From contig JAQFVV010000049.1 of assembly GCA_028023455.1 (NCBI GenBank), positions 6,356,855-6,420,854 of the forward strand: DNA of 64,000 bases. Reading direction: 5' to 3'. Shown one piece after another: positions 38,250 through 49,580 of this stretch. Within the stretch, counting starts at the first letter, position 1, and each line of letters begins with the position of its first letter. Source of the DNA: Epiperipatus broadwayi. Taxonomy: Eukaryota > Onychophora > Udeonychophora > Euonychophora > Peripatidae. The notes beneath the pieces are model-generated. The model did not search any database. It worked only from the letters and a program-made list of their open reading frames with translations, and was not told the DNA's origin. Made by a program: the position numbers and the translations under genes.

Positions 38250-41200
38250 TTATGAAAAACTGGTGTTGTGCATTGATGCATTGTAACCAAATGTGTGTGA
38301 AGTGAGACTTAAGAAAGGCAAAGGTAATATATTTTCCATTAACTTTCAAAACTGTAGCAACAATTTTACTGGATCATTTTATTGTGTAACAGTTGATAGA
38401 CTTATGAAATTTAATTTAAAAATAAAGAAAAAAATGCTTCAATGAAAATTGATATCATTTAATTCTGAAATGCTTAACTCCTGACAATTAGAGTAATAAT
38501 GATTTCTTTTTAAAAAAAAAAATTCTTAATAATTATTTTAAAAGCTGACTCCTGTATTTTACAAAATGAAATAAACCTTATTTCATTTAATTTCTAAGAA
38601 AATAACTATATTAATATCTCCAAGAGAATATTGTAAATATGAAATGAGTGGATGCATTGATATAAAAGTTCATATAAAAAGTATTATTTTAAATGAATAA
38701 CCATCTTATGGAAAATGAAAAACTGTTTAAATTGCTTACTTTAAAATAAATAGTAATTTATTAATTGCTATCATTATTTACCTTTGGATTAATATAATAG
38801 TATTTTAAATAATTATATGAAATTTTCTTTTCAAAATGAATGAACTGTTAATTTTCCAAGGTATATCCATGGATAAATTTAAAGAAATATTCCTAATAAT
38901 ATATTTTCTACTGAAATTGAAAAATGAAAACAAGCTATAGCAAACTTTGTAAATAAACTTATAAATGGATGAAAATGGATCCAAATCTTTTGCAGTAATT
39001 GTTTTTAAATGTTGCTGTTTTGTATATCATTTGTCTCCAGAGATCATAAGTGCTTCTGTTATTTTAAAAATGTAACAAGTTATGGATGCATTGCTTCTAA
39101 AATTAATTCACTAACAAAAGGATATTGTTTTTTTCACACCAGATAGATCACTGTGGAGAAACTCAGATAAAAGAACTATGGGTGTTTTTTTTAAAAAAAA
39201 AAAATAGTAATTTTATTATTTATTTATTTTATTTTACAATTATGCAAAAGTATTTTCTCTAATTACATGATAATATTATGAATATATTCTTATGGTAGAG
39301 AAGGTAAAATGTATACATTTTTTTATTTTTGTCTTAAAGTATATGATATATGTATCCATGTAAACATTTCTTTACATTTGTGAGTAGTATTTTATTAATA
39401 CTCTATTTATCTCTTTATGGACAAACAGCCTATATTTGGGTTATCAGAAGCTTGTAAAAATTTTCAATAATTTTATTATGAAGTTATTAATATAAAAATA
39501 TATTTATCACTATTATATTTAGTAATATTATTTAGTTTTTAATATGTTGTGCTACTTTTATTGGATATGTATGTTTCTTATTATTTGTGAAATTTTATTA
39601 TGCAAATTAAAGTATTTTATAGTTGTTTGACTTGCATTCATTTGTTGGTTTCATGCCTTATTTAGTGTGTTTTAGAGATTGATAAATTTATTTCTCTAGT
39701 TTTTTCAGTGATATTTTTTTTATTTTGCCATGGTTGTGCTAAGGATATTTGCTAGTTAGCCCCTTTTAATAATTTTGGGATGCATGTAACTTTATTAATG
39801 TTGTGTATTAATTATACGGTACTTTGGAGAATTTGAGCATACTCCCCCAATGTTTAGTATTTATTTTTCATGAGAGGATTATAGTTTGATATTTAATGAT
39901 TGTCTTTCATGCTTGATCCTTAGATAGGAATTTTCCAGTGGTTTATATTCCATTTTCCATGTGTTATGTCCTTGTCCACATATGTATTTGCCTGAAAAAA
40001 AGTATTGGAATAGGCCATTGTTTCTTTCCAGTTGTGTAGTTGGGACTTTGAGAAGCCCTTTCTCCCTCATGAAGATATTTAATTATAGTCCACCATGTGA
40101 GGTGAAGTTAATAGATGTGTTAAAATGGCCATGGCAGATGATAAGTTAAAATTTTGAAGTGTATAGTCATTTCAGGGATACTTATTTATTTATAGTGTTT
40201 AGCAAAGTGAAGTATTGTATTATTGTACTGTTGTACTTTGACAGCAGTTTACAAGAAAATCAACAAATGTTAGTAATTTAATGTTTATGTGAGTGAATAG
40301 TATAAAAAGATATGCACACATGTAATATTATCATTATCCCTATCCAGAAGTAGTTCACCAATGGATTGGTAAGACAATTAAGGGTTTAAATAATTTATTA
40401 TGTGGACATGAGCAAAATCTAATATGTTGTGTGTGTGATTTCTGAAGAAAGTTTTTCATTTTTTTTATTAAGTTAATAAATGCCAGAGAGTACTTCTCTT
40501 ATTTATGTTTTGTATGATAATTAATATTATCATAACAATTTGCTGATAAAGGTTATTCAGATTTTCAAATTTTAAATTATTTTTAATGCTACAAATGGGA
40601 TATTATTAGTTAATATGCTAATCAATAGTAGCCAACTGGACCTGAAGGTATATCTTAAATATTGTTGTCAATTATAGTTTAAAAGCCTTTAGTAAATGAT
40701 TATTTTAGAAAAACAGAATAACATAACAAATATGTTTAAAAGTTAGTTAACAAAATAGTAAATTATTCTTGCTTTAAAAGAAGTGTATCATGAAATATAA
40801 ATAGCGTTTAGCCAAATTAGATGTTTCACCAAAAAAAAATAATAATAATAACAAATTTGAATTAAAAATAAATCCCACCCAAATGTTTGTATAAATAAGT
40901 AGTGAGTTTTCAAGTGTGTAGGCAATTATTTTGTCTATTATTTATGCATCTTGTATAATAAAACAGTGTCTTTGTTTTGCAGATGACTTTTTTTTTTGTA
41001 ACAATTGTTCTTAAATTTTGTATAATGTGAACTTGATGTTAACTGGCAATAAATGTGTTTATTATTATCATAATTTAGCCTTTGTCTCTCTACATGATTT
41101 CTTGAGTCCTGAATTATTGTTACAGAAATCTTAGTTTAAATCAGATAATCAATTCAAATATGATACAGATCCAAGCTTAAAATGCAGAATTGCATAAGAA

Positions 41201-42080
41201 TTATAATTCCAAAGGTTGGGTTATATTTGAAATGGAATCAAATATTTATTTGATTTTATTTGAAATTTTTTTATTTTAGACTGTATGTTATTTAATTATT
41301 CTACAAATAAAAAATAAATTATTTTAGAAATTCATTTTAAATTATGTTGTTGGTGAGTATTAGAATGATATAAACAGATACCTTTTCTTTTTAGATATTC
41401 ATATGTCATCCTGAGTGAACGACTTTAATTTTTCCAAATTTATAATTTTTTTATGCAATTATTAGTTAAGTTGAATATTTCTTTAATTAATTGTTATTGT
41501 TGTTATAATATACTGGGATACATTAACTTATAATAGAAGTGTATGTCTCCTTTAGTCTGCTAGGATTTCATTCATTTATTCAACAACATATTATAATTAA
41601 TACTTAAAATTCTTAGAGAAAGACCCCTGAGATTATTACATATGACTTTATGATTATTCAAATTAATTGGATTGGTATAAAAAAAATCAATAGTGTGGCA
41701 TTAATAAACTAATTATAGTTCATTGTACTTATAAGAAAGGTGCATTATCATGGCAATAAAAGGAATTGTTGATTAACACTTGTTATTCAAGATATTTTAA
41801 GGAGGTATAATAGAAGATATTCATTATAATGCTTTATATGACATGCAAACTACCTATCTGCTTGGGAGATGCATTTTAATATGGAAAGGTTGATTAATTT
41901 TAAAAGTGGTGTATAAGAATAAGTGAGGTTTTTCCTCTTCTTAATTTATTTGTTTATATTACGCTAATATGCATTTGTTATTATTTTAATTCCCTTATAT
42001 TTTGATGCATAAATCTGTAGTAAATCTTTTCATTATCAGGATGGTGGAATATAGTATATCATTCTTACGAGTCTTTTATT
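38250..42080. repeat. Copy 2 of the ~4 kb duplicated sequence
   Basis: Collinear with 1-4790. It lacks the piggyBac-type element (single TTAA near 40108, between CCATGTGAGGTGAAG and TAGATGTG). It also lacks the SINE (near 41727). Short ORFs on both strands near 39879-40149 are not conserved in copy 1. Confidence 0.85.
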
Positions 42081-42915
42081 TTAGTTTATCCAGCGTTTCT
42101 AAACTTCGTAGGTGGATACACGTTTGAGTAGAATTCAGACATTATCATCATGGCGATGTTTCTATATGGGTTAGAATATATATATATGCACACACAATTT
42201 ATGAATAAGTGCTTATAACAAAATTAAAGTATATATATATATTACTATGTTTAATACTATAAAAATTTATCATTTTATAAAGCTTTATAAAACAGTATTA
42301 TTATTTATTTATTTTAATTCTTAATCAGAAGGTAATCAGCTTTCAATATGTACTGTTTAATCATATTACGAACTCGCCAATGTTATAATAAGTATGCATG
42401 CAAACGGATTAAGAATTACTAACAAAAAATGTACTTGTAAACTATATTGTTATTAAATTGATCCTTCATTTATTTTACTAAATAACTGAATGGTTTTATT
42501 CCTTTGAAGTTTATAAGATATTTGAACATTGAAAGTGACCAAAGTGAATGCAGTCCTTAGAACTTTAATTATAGAAACTTCCATTTTACCGTCACATAAA
42601 GACAAACAATGATAATATTGATGAGCAATATCAAATCTCATATATATGCAAGAAAAAACTTTTTTTTTCCTCCTCCTCTCAAGCCATCTATTGTATGCTT
42701 GAGTACTCATTGAACCTTAGATAATATAATGTTTTAATATTCTCACTTGTGATCTTTGTTAGTGAGACATTAGAAGTGGATTTGCATTTAAATCATTAAT
42801 ATATTTTTTAATATCAGGCTTTTTTCTTGATAATATAAAAGGATTAAAAGTCTCTCATAGTAATAGTAATGAAAGTCAAAACTGTAGATAATATAGGGCA
42901 ATACTGTATATGTAT
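42081..42915. other. AT-rich spacer
   Basis: TA tracts near 42177 and 42230. The minus-strand ORF at 42453-42710 shows no recognisable domain and is not supported. Confidence 0.5.
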
Positions 42916-42954
42916 TTTATAAAGAGCTCACAAATAAACTCTTAACAACCTTTG

Positions 42955-43003
42955 CAAAATATCCTCAACTCAGACTGTTTTCTGCTACTGGCTTTGACAG
43001 TGA
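42955..43003 (-). ncRNA. Decayed hammerhead motif, inverted arm
   Basis: On the minus strand the core reads CTGTCAA (43000-42994), two changes from CUGANGA. GAAA (42982-42979) is followed by ACAG and then the cleavage-site C. TCTCA before the core pairs with TGAG after the site. Predicted inactive. Confidence 0.4.
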
Positions 43004-43652
43004 GATGCCAGGAATTCAAGCATTAGATTAAAAATACTAGGACAAGTCCAGCACTTTATCTAATGGATAATTATTAAGTAGAAAATCTGACATTTTCAGA
43101 CATCCATATATTTTCCAATCCAGCTATCTAATTTAAATAGCCATGTGGGACTAAACTAAGTTCAGATACACCATATATTAATAGTTTTGGCAATATAAAA
43201 TCACCAAAGCCTTAATAGCAAAAAATAAAATTGCAAATAAAATTACAAACAAATCAAGTCAGATGTCGTACAACTTAATTTAAACAAGCTTGCATTACAA
43301 ATGTTTTATAAAGAGCTCACTAATAAGCTCTTAACAAGTTTTGCAAAATGTTTGTGACCTCTTTATAAAACATTTGTAAGGGAAGCTTGTTTAAATTAGG
43401 TCATGTGACACCTGACTTGATTTATTTGTAATTTTATTTTTTGTTATTAAGGCTTTGACAATTTATATTGCTAAAGTTATTAATATATGGTGTATTAAAG
43501 CTTAGTTCAGTCCCATATGGCTATTTAAGATAGATAGCTGAATTGGAAGACATATGGATGTCTGAAAATTTCAGATTTTCTACTTAATAGTTATCCATTA
43601 GATAATGTTCTGGACTTGTCTTAGTATTTTTAATTTAATGCTTGAATATCCT

Positions 43653-43698
43653 GGTACCTCACTGATAAAGGCAGTAGCAGAAAGCTGTCTGTGGTTGA
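43653..43698 (+). ncRNA. Decayed hammerhead motif, direct arm
   Basis: Core CTGATAA at 43662-43668 has G8 changed to A, a catalytic position. GAAA is at 43680-43683, followed by GCTGTC. ACCTCA before the core pairs partly with TGTGGT. Together with the other arm, an ancestral palindromic stem III ACAGCTGT is suggested. Predicted inactive. Confidence 0.4.
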
Positions 43699-43812
43699 GG
43701 ATATTCTGCATAGCTTGTTAAGAGCTTATTTGTAAGCTCTTTATAAAACATTTGTAATGCAAGCTTGTTTAAATTAGGTCATGAGACATCTGACGTGATT
43801 TCTTTGTAATAA

Positions 43813-44211
43813 AATATATAAAAAAAGTAAAATTAATCCTAATAGCACTCAGGAACACAAAGGACTTTTTAGATCTTTCTACTCTGAAATAATAAAAGAT
43901 AGATAATATGATATTTACACCCAATTAGATGGTAAATGTTTTAGTAGTCATTGCTTTACCTTTTGGTTGAAATAAGTAGATATCCATTGATTGAATACTG
44001 TAAAAAATCATAAGCAATCTTGGAAATTATTGACAATGTAAAAGAAAAATCAAAGTTTTTTCCAGATTCGAATCACTAATCATTGATCAGATTTTTTCAT
44101 AAATTGATATGAATATGTATACAAAGGAATAATTTATTTTAGAGTTTAGAAACTTTTAAATTATATTTTATAGACATTGTGTAAAATACTTAAGCCATAT
44201 ACAGAATTTTT
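43813..44211. other. AT-rich spacer
   Basis: No gene or repeat recognised. Confidence 0.6.
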
Positions 44212-44844
44212 AGGCCAGAGTCAGCTACGTGCAGCTCTGAAGCCGCATGTGTCACTTTTAACACATAATTGCAGCTAATTTTAAGTTAGTAAATAATATA
44301 TGCACACCAAAACAAAATTTTAAATTTAAATAAAAGAAAAAGATAACTCATAAACTTCACTAATATTTTTAAAGACTTTTTAATAATATTAATTACTTCA
44401 CTATCGGAGTAAGAACAAAATTTAATAAAAATAATTGAACATATTGTTGAGAAAAACACACCAAATTAACCTAGCTAAGGCAGAATTTAGCACTTTAGTG
44501 GATCACATGTAAGGAGTGATGTCACACTGTTGTAATATTTCATGAGCATATTCAAACTGTTTTGTCCATGTCCCTCATAGTTTCATCTAAATATATAACC
44601 TGTGGAGACATCTCATGACTGTAAGGCAAATTTAAAATCAGAGACCGGAACTATCACAAATCTTCCAATGCAGTTTCTCCTGTCTGATGAAATTTAATAA
44701 TGATGACAAGAACAATGATGTCATCTTGGCATAAGGTAGTTTTATACTGTTCTCATTTACTCATGTTTAATTCATTAAATATTGTAGTGTGCAAAAAAAT
44801 AATATTAAATAAAAGCTTCTTCTAGTACTGAGGGTAGTATTTAA

Positions 44845-46640
44845 TATGGCTGGGGGAAAAAGGAGAACAAGAAAATCGAGAATTTACAAGTGAATTGATT
44901 GAACCCTATGCAGCTGCTGCAAATTTAATAGGAATTTTCCAGTGTGTTTAATATGGCAAAAAAAATTTTAATAATAAAAATTCAAATATACAAAGGCATT
45001 TTAAAAATAGACATGAAACATTTGCAAACACTTATCGAGAGGAAGAAGAAAGGCAGTAGAAGAATTTAATGGATAAATCAAGTAATAATACAACTACTAA
45101 TAGTATTATTGCTACTCTAGAAATAGTGAAACAGGAAAACCCATTTACAGATGGCAGTTTTGTGAAAGATTATTTTATTATAATGTCTGAATATCTTTTT
45201 TGCAATTTTGAAAATAAAACTGAAATAATTGCTACATGCCATTGTCTGCTAAGACTGTATAAAACAGAATTGTCTTTATGAAAACAAATGTAACTAGTCA
45301 GCAGGTTAAGGATTTAAATTCAACACCAGGATTTTCTATTTTTTGTGATGAATCTTGCAATGAGGATGGTATTGTACAGGTTGTATTTATTCATAGATAT
45401 GTTAACTCTGACAGTCCTCAGGAAAAGTTATTTGATATACTGCTACTTAAAGACAAACTCAAGATGGGATTATAGCATCTTCTATTATCTATTGTTTGAA
45501 AAGTAATAATATTAATATTAATAAAATAAAATCAATTGCAAATAATGTAGCATCAAGTACAAAAGGTGAAAAGAATTATTTTGTTTCTGTGTTTTAAAAA
45601 ACAGATTTTGCATGGTGTTTTTTCTTTTCACTGCATAATCCATAGATAGACACATTGTTCACAAACCTTTTTGAAATAAATAACATTAGTTATGGATCTG
45701 GTTGTTCATATTGTGAATAAAATAGTGGCAAGATCACTATATCATTGGAAATCTTGTGAACTTCTTAATGAAGTCAATAGGCAATATTCTGATCTTCTTT
45801 TACACAATAAAGTAAGATGGTTTGCCAGAGGAATCTGATACTTGCATTGAAAAAATAAAATTATTTTTAAACCAAAAAGATCTTGAATAAGTTGAACTCA
45901 ATAATAACCATTGGTTACAAAAATTTTATTTTATGGTTGACATGACCTCACATTTAAACACACTAAACAACAAACTGCAAAGGAAGGGAAATACAACTAT
46001 TTTGTTTTTAGAAACAGTACTTGCTTTTAAAAAAAGGCACATTGCTACATTTTTCCATGCTGAAGAAATATCAACATGATTGTATTTCAATAGATTTAAC
46101 ATATTTCACACAAATAGAGGTAAACATGATATCAGAATTTGGTGACAGATTTAAAGTGTTTAGAAAGGAAAAGCCAATCTTATTGTTTTTATTGAGACCA
46201 CTCAAAATTATTTCTATTGATTTGAACTTTTCACCTTTTATTAATATTGATCAAGCAATTGTTCAAAATTAAGAAACTGTAGAGTCCAACATTTGTAAAT
46301 CTTAAAAGTGAATTAGAAAATTTAGAGAAACAAAAACCTACTTTTGCTGTACAACATAAATGGTCCAAATCTTAAAAGGCAAAATGAACTTATTTTTGAT
46401 ACTTGGAACAGTTTGCTTGATACTTATATTCAATTATAAACTTATGCTTTTAGACTTTTCAGATCGATACATTTTTGTGAACAGACATTTTTGAACATGA
46501 ATTTTATTTAAAATAAGCTTAAAAATCTGCTGAACAGAGTGAATCTCCATCTTGTTTGAAAATGAAGGACACATCATATTTCAAAGACACTTCATATTTA
46601 CTGAATTTTGACTAACTTTCTCAAGAAATTTAACAACAAA
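44845..46640 (+). pseudogene. hAT transposase relic with BED-type zinc finger
   Basis: Near 44936-45060 a BED-finger relic reads FPVCLIW, then SNIQRHFKNRHETFANTY; the second zinc cysteine is changed to W. From 45069 two short frames give FTDGSFVKDYFIIMSEYLF and FSIFCDESCNEDGIVQVVFI, the conserved CDES block of ZBED-type hAT transposases. The frame at 46021-46272 holds LKKYQHDCISIDLTYF and SEFGDRFKVFRKEKP. Near 46472-46508 is CEQTFLNMNFI, the start of the hAT dimerisation region. Domain order matches a full-length protein, but stops and frameshifts occur throughout. The short ORFs here are pieces of this one relic. Confidence 0.85.
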
Positions 46641-46979
46641 AATCTCATTTCTTATAAAGTATATATTTTAATTTTATTATTCATTCAAATTAAATATATT
46701 ACAAAATACTTGAAATCCCAGCATACTGTTTGACCAAAGAAAAATGTTAATTTATATGTAAGAATATTTAAAATCACTTTTTTTCTTTAATAATTATATT
46801 TTATAATTATAATTACGACTTTTGTAACATTGACAATAAATAATTGAATTGCACTGTATTTTACTATAGTTCCTTTAATATATAGGGTATATGAGCACAG
46901 ACTTTTACACAACCCACCGCTCTCAGTCTATCTAATAACACTGATACACTCAAGCACATATATGCTGAAAAGATAAATA

Positions 46980-47040
46980 ATCACCAATATATGTATTTCA
47001 TGCTAAACCAGCAATCATCAGTTGGTCAAGATTATCATCT
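46980..47040 (-). ncRNA. Hammerhead ribozyme, inverted unit
   Basis: Minus strand: core CTGATGA (47021-47015). Stem II is TTGCT/AGCAT with four pairs and a U-U at the base. GAAA is at 46999-46996. Stem III ATACATAT (46996-46989) pairs ATA with TAT. The cleavage-site base is A (46988). Stem I pairs ACCAA with TTGGT and, after a bulge, ATAATC with GATTAT. Core complete; the weak base of stem II makes activity uncertain. Confidence 0.62.
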
Positions 47041-47543
47041 CCCACACATATATACTATAAGTGCACAGATATATATTAAAACAGACAATTTTCATACTTT
47101 AATGGACAGGCTCCAATCTGCTACACACTCCAACTCTTCAAACGTCCATCCAATTGAAAATCTGATGATGGAATGCTGGAGAGCAGTGGGTTGTGTGAAA
47201 GTCTGTGCTCATATACCCTATATATTACATATATAGACACAGGTGTATATATAATAAGCATGTGTTTCAGTTATTACATTGTAGAGATGTCTGCCCATCC
47301 TTGCATATGTATTTAATGGATTATGTCCTGTACATGTGGGGTTCAGATTGACCTTAGGTCAACATGAGTGTGACAAGAATCTCGGCCTCAGGGTGGCCTT
47401 CGAGCATTCCATCATCAGATTTTCAATTGGATGGACGGTTGAAGAGTTGGAGTGTGTAGTAGATTGGAGCCTGTCCATTAAAGTATGAAAATTGTCTATC
47501 TTAATATATATCTGAGCACTTATAGTATATATGTGTGGGAGAT

Positions 47544-47604
47544 GATAATCTGAACCAACTGATGATTGCTGATTTAACATGAAATACGTATATTGGTGAT
47601 TATT
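47544..47604 (+). ncRNA. Hammerhead ribozyme, direct unit
   Basis: Core CTGATGA at 47559-47565. GAAA is at 47581-47584. Stem III is the perfect palindrome ATACGTAT (47584-47591), and the cleavage-site base is A at 47592. Stem I pairs ACCAA (47554-47558) with TTGGT (47593-47597) and ATAATC (47545-47550) with GATTAT (47598-47603). Stem II has decayed, with one C-A and one U-U mismatch in five positions. Probably weakened. Confidence 0.58.
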
Positions 47605-47890
47605 TATCTTTTCAGCATATATGTGCTTGAGTGTATCAGTGTTATTAGATAGACTGGAGAGCGGTGGGTTGTGTGAAAGTCTGTGCTCATATACTCTATA
47701 TATTACATATATAGACACAGGTGTATATATAATAAGCCTGTGTTTCAGTTATTATAGTTTCTTTAAGCAAAGTACAAACTCATTTGAACAACAACAACAA
47801 AACACGTTTTATGCTCAATTTTCAAAAATATATACTGTATTTCATTCATAATTCAAATTTACGAAGAACAGGTTGCCGATTCCTATTCTA

Positions 47891-49277
47891 GATATTTTAT
47901 AAAATTCTTAAACCTTTTTTCACATTTCCTATGTATTTGGTAGATTACCGAAATTTTTTTAGGTAAGATTTGAAATGCGAAACCTGTAGCACAAAAAGAT
48001 AACTCGCGACTACTGACTGACTGCCTATTACTTATTTATTTTCAAATATTTCTTTCTTTCAGAACCTTAATGTAATAGGATTAATATGTCCTACAATTCC
48101 AGTGCCCTACATCGTTTATTATAATGGTAGAGTAACACACTTTCGAGTTCCAGATATATAAATCGCAATTCAACTCTGTCTTTTCTGGTGCAGAACTTTT
48201 TACGTACTCCTGAGCAATAAACCATTCGATTATTATTATTATTTTGCAATATCGATAGCATATATACGGTATATATTTCCGAAATAAGATTGTTGTATAT
48301 TTGTAAATACAAAGTTATACATTTCAAAACATCATAGTCAATGTTTTTTATTATTATTATTGTTAATTCTCTTTTATTTTAGTCTGATAATGATGTTTCA
48401 TCGTAATAATAAATTTTTAAATAAAAAAACAATATATATAAACACTAACAGACATTCAGAAAAAATCATTAGGTCGTTAAAAATATATAGATGGTTAAGA
48501 AATTTATTTTTACACAGTCAGGGAATGTAATGTCAGAAAATTTATCTTTAAAAAAAGCATTTAGTCTTCACACATAAATTCAAATAATCATTAGAAAAAA
48601 ATATATATGCCAGTAATTAGAATTTATCTGTTTAAGCATAGTTTTGCGGCATATTTTAATCTGAAAGATGACTGTCTAGACGGGATGGATTTAATAATGC
48701 TTTCAATTTAATTAGCAGTTAAGATTTCAATTCCACACTTTTAATTAGACTATGGGATTATCACAAGAATTATAGAACTATCCAAACAGTTTTTAACCCT
48801 ACTTTATCCCATCACACTTAAGAAGAAAATCCTGTTGGATTATTCCTTGAGGCAGAAGTAAAAAAATATTTGACAGAATCTAATGATGCTCTAAAAGCAT
48901 GAGGAGAGAATAAATTTTTATACAAATTAAATACTTTCTTATATTGATTTAGGTATTTTTTTTATTGTAGTATCTATGATTACTTTCTATTCCATTAAAT
49001 TTTAGTATTGCTCTTTTATATTATTAATGGCGCTGTATAGTTTTTATTATATTAAAAAAGAAAAAGGCAAATATAGCTAGGTAAAATAGAAACTTCTTTT
49101 TAACTGAATAAATATTATCCCAAGAAAATATCATCAATCATTTTGTGAATAAAATAAAAATAGAATAGCTACAAATAAGAATATATATATGTATATGTAC
49201 TTATATCATTACAATTTGCTTTAAACATACAATTACAGATATTGGAAATATATATGTGGTTTGTATGTGAATTATCT
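47891..49277. other. AT-rich region
   Basis: ATT/TTA runs near 48230 and 48350. The minus-strand ORF 48091-48327 has no recognisable feature. No repeat family was assigned. Confidence 0.5.
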
Positions 49278-49289
49278 AAACGTTCTTTA

Positions 49290-49568
49290 CGTAGTAATAT
49301 TTACTGAGGCTATAACCTCGATAATATGCGTATAAAATGTGATAGTAGGGACCTCTACAGGTGTTTTAACCACAAGCTTACGCTATGGAAGAAAAGAGGG
49401 GAACCCCAATTAAAAGAGGGGAACCCTTCTTTACTTCAACCTACTTAAGCTTGTGGTTAAAACACCTGTAGAGGTCCCTACTATCACATTTTATACGCAT
49501 ATTATCGAGGTTATAGCCTCAGTAAATATTACTACGTAATCAAAGTGCTGTGCGTTTAATAAATTTAT
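49290..49568. mobile_element. Hairpin insertion with apparently perfect 93-bp arms and 12-bp duplication
   Basis: The arm starting TACGTAGTAATATTTACTGA (about 49288-49380) is an exact inverted copy of the sequence ending at 49538, by letter-by-letter reading. The ~65-bp loop contains AAAAGAGGGGAACCC twice. AAACGTTCTTTA flanks the insert at 49278-49289 and 49569-49580. A 30-bp 3' tail (GTGCTGTGCGTTTAATAAAT) follows the right arm and has no partner on the left. The arm identity implies very recent formation or gene conversion. The RNA would be a long near-perfect double strand. Confidence 0.88.
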
Positions 49569-49580
49569 AAACGTTCTTTA

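Larger units (their letters stand above)
42916..43812 (+). mobile_element. Large foldback element, ~400-bp arms, tandem units
   Basis: The left arm 42916-43320 is inverted relative to 43354-43748. The spacer is about 33 bp. The direct arm runs past one unit: CTCTTTATAAAACATTTGTAA starts at 43359 and again at 43737, a period of 378 bp. The inverted arm also exceeds a unit, since TATAAAGAGCTCAC recurs about 390 bp apart. Each arm carries a decayed hammerhead-like motif. The arrangement parallels 22484-23130 and 46879-47752. Confidence 0.85.
46879..47752 (+). mobile_element. Hammerhead-bearing element inserted in the hAT fossil
   Basis: Flanked by TATAGTTCCTTTAA (46865-46878) and TATAGTTTCTTTAA (47753-47766), a 14-bp duplication with one mismatch. 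Inside are an inverted partial unit (46879-47176), the 3' end of a direct unit (47177-47278) and a full direct unit (47279-47752). CTGGAGAGC at 47176 and 47654 shows a period of 478 bp. Both the inverted and direct units carry a hammerhead. The ORFs at 46991-47236, 47359-47718 (-) and 47621-47851 are overlapping chance frames in these repeats. The long target duplication points to reverse-transcription-based insertion. Confidence 0.85.
44212..47890 (+). mobile_element. Second fossil hAT transposon (ZBED type)
   Basis: The left end near 44216 reads CAGAGTCAGCTACGTG then GCTCTGAAGCCGCATGTG. The right end near 47867 reversed contains ATCGGCAACCTG. Both resemble Charlie-type hAT termini (GGTCGGCAACCT...GCCGCATG). 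A transposase relic fills 44845-46640. The right third is interrupted by a hammerhead-bearing element at 46879-47752 with its own target duplication, so that insertion is younger. The flanking 8-bp duplication was not resolved. Confidence 0.65.

Noticed and set aside
47155-47405. Extra CTGATGA words (near 47162 on the plus strand and 47410 on the minus strand) as further hammerheads
   Set aside because: They are followed by TGGAATGCTCGAAGG-type sequence with no stem II closing on GAAA; the core word alone is not evidence.
47359-47718. 119-codon minus-strand ORF and its mirror at 46991-47236
   Set aside because: The two translations are alike only because the DNA is an inverted repeat; no domain is present.
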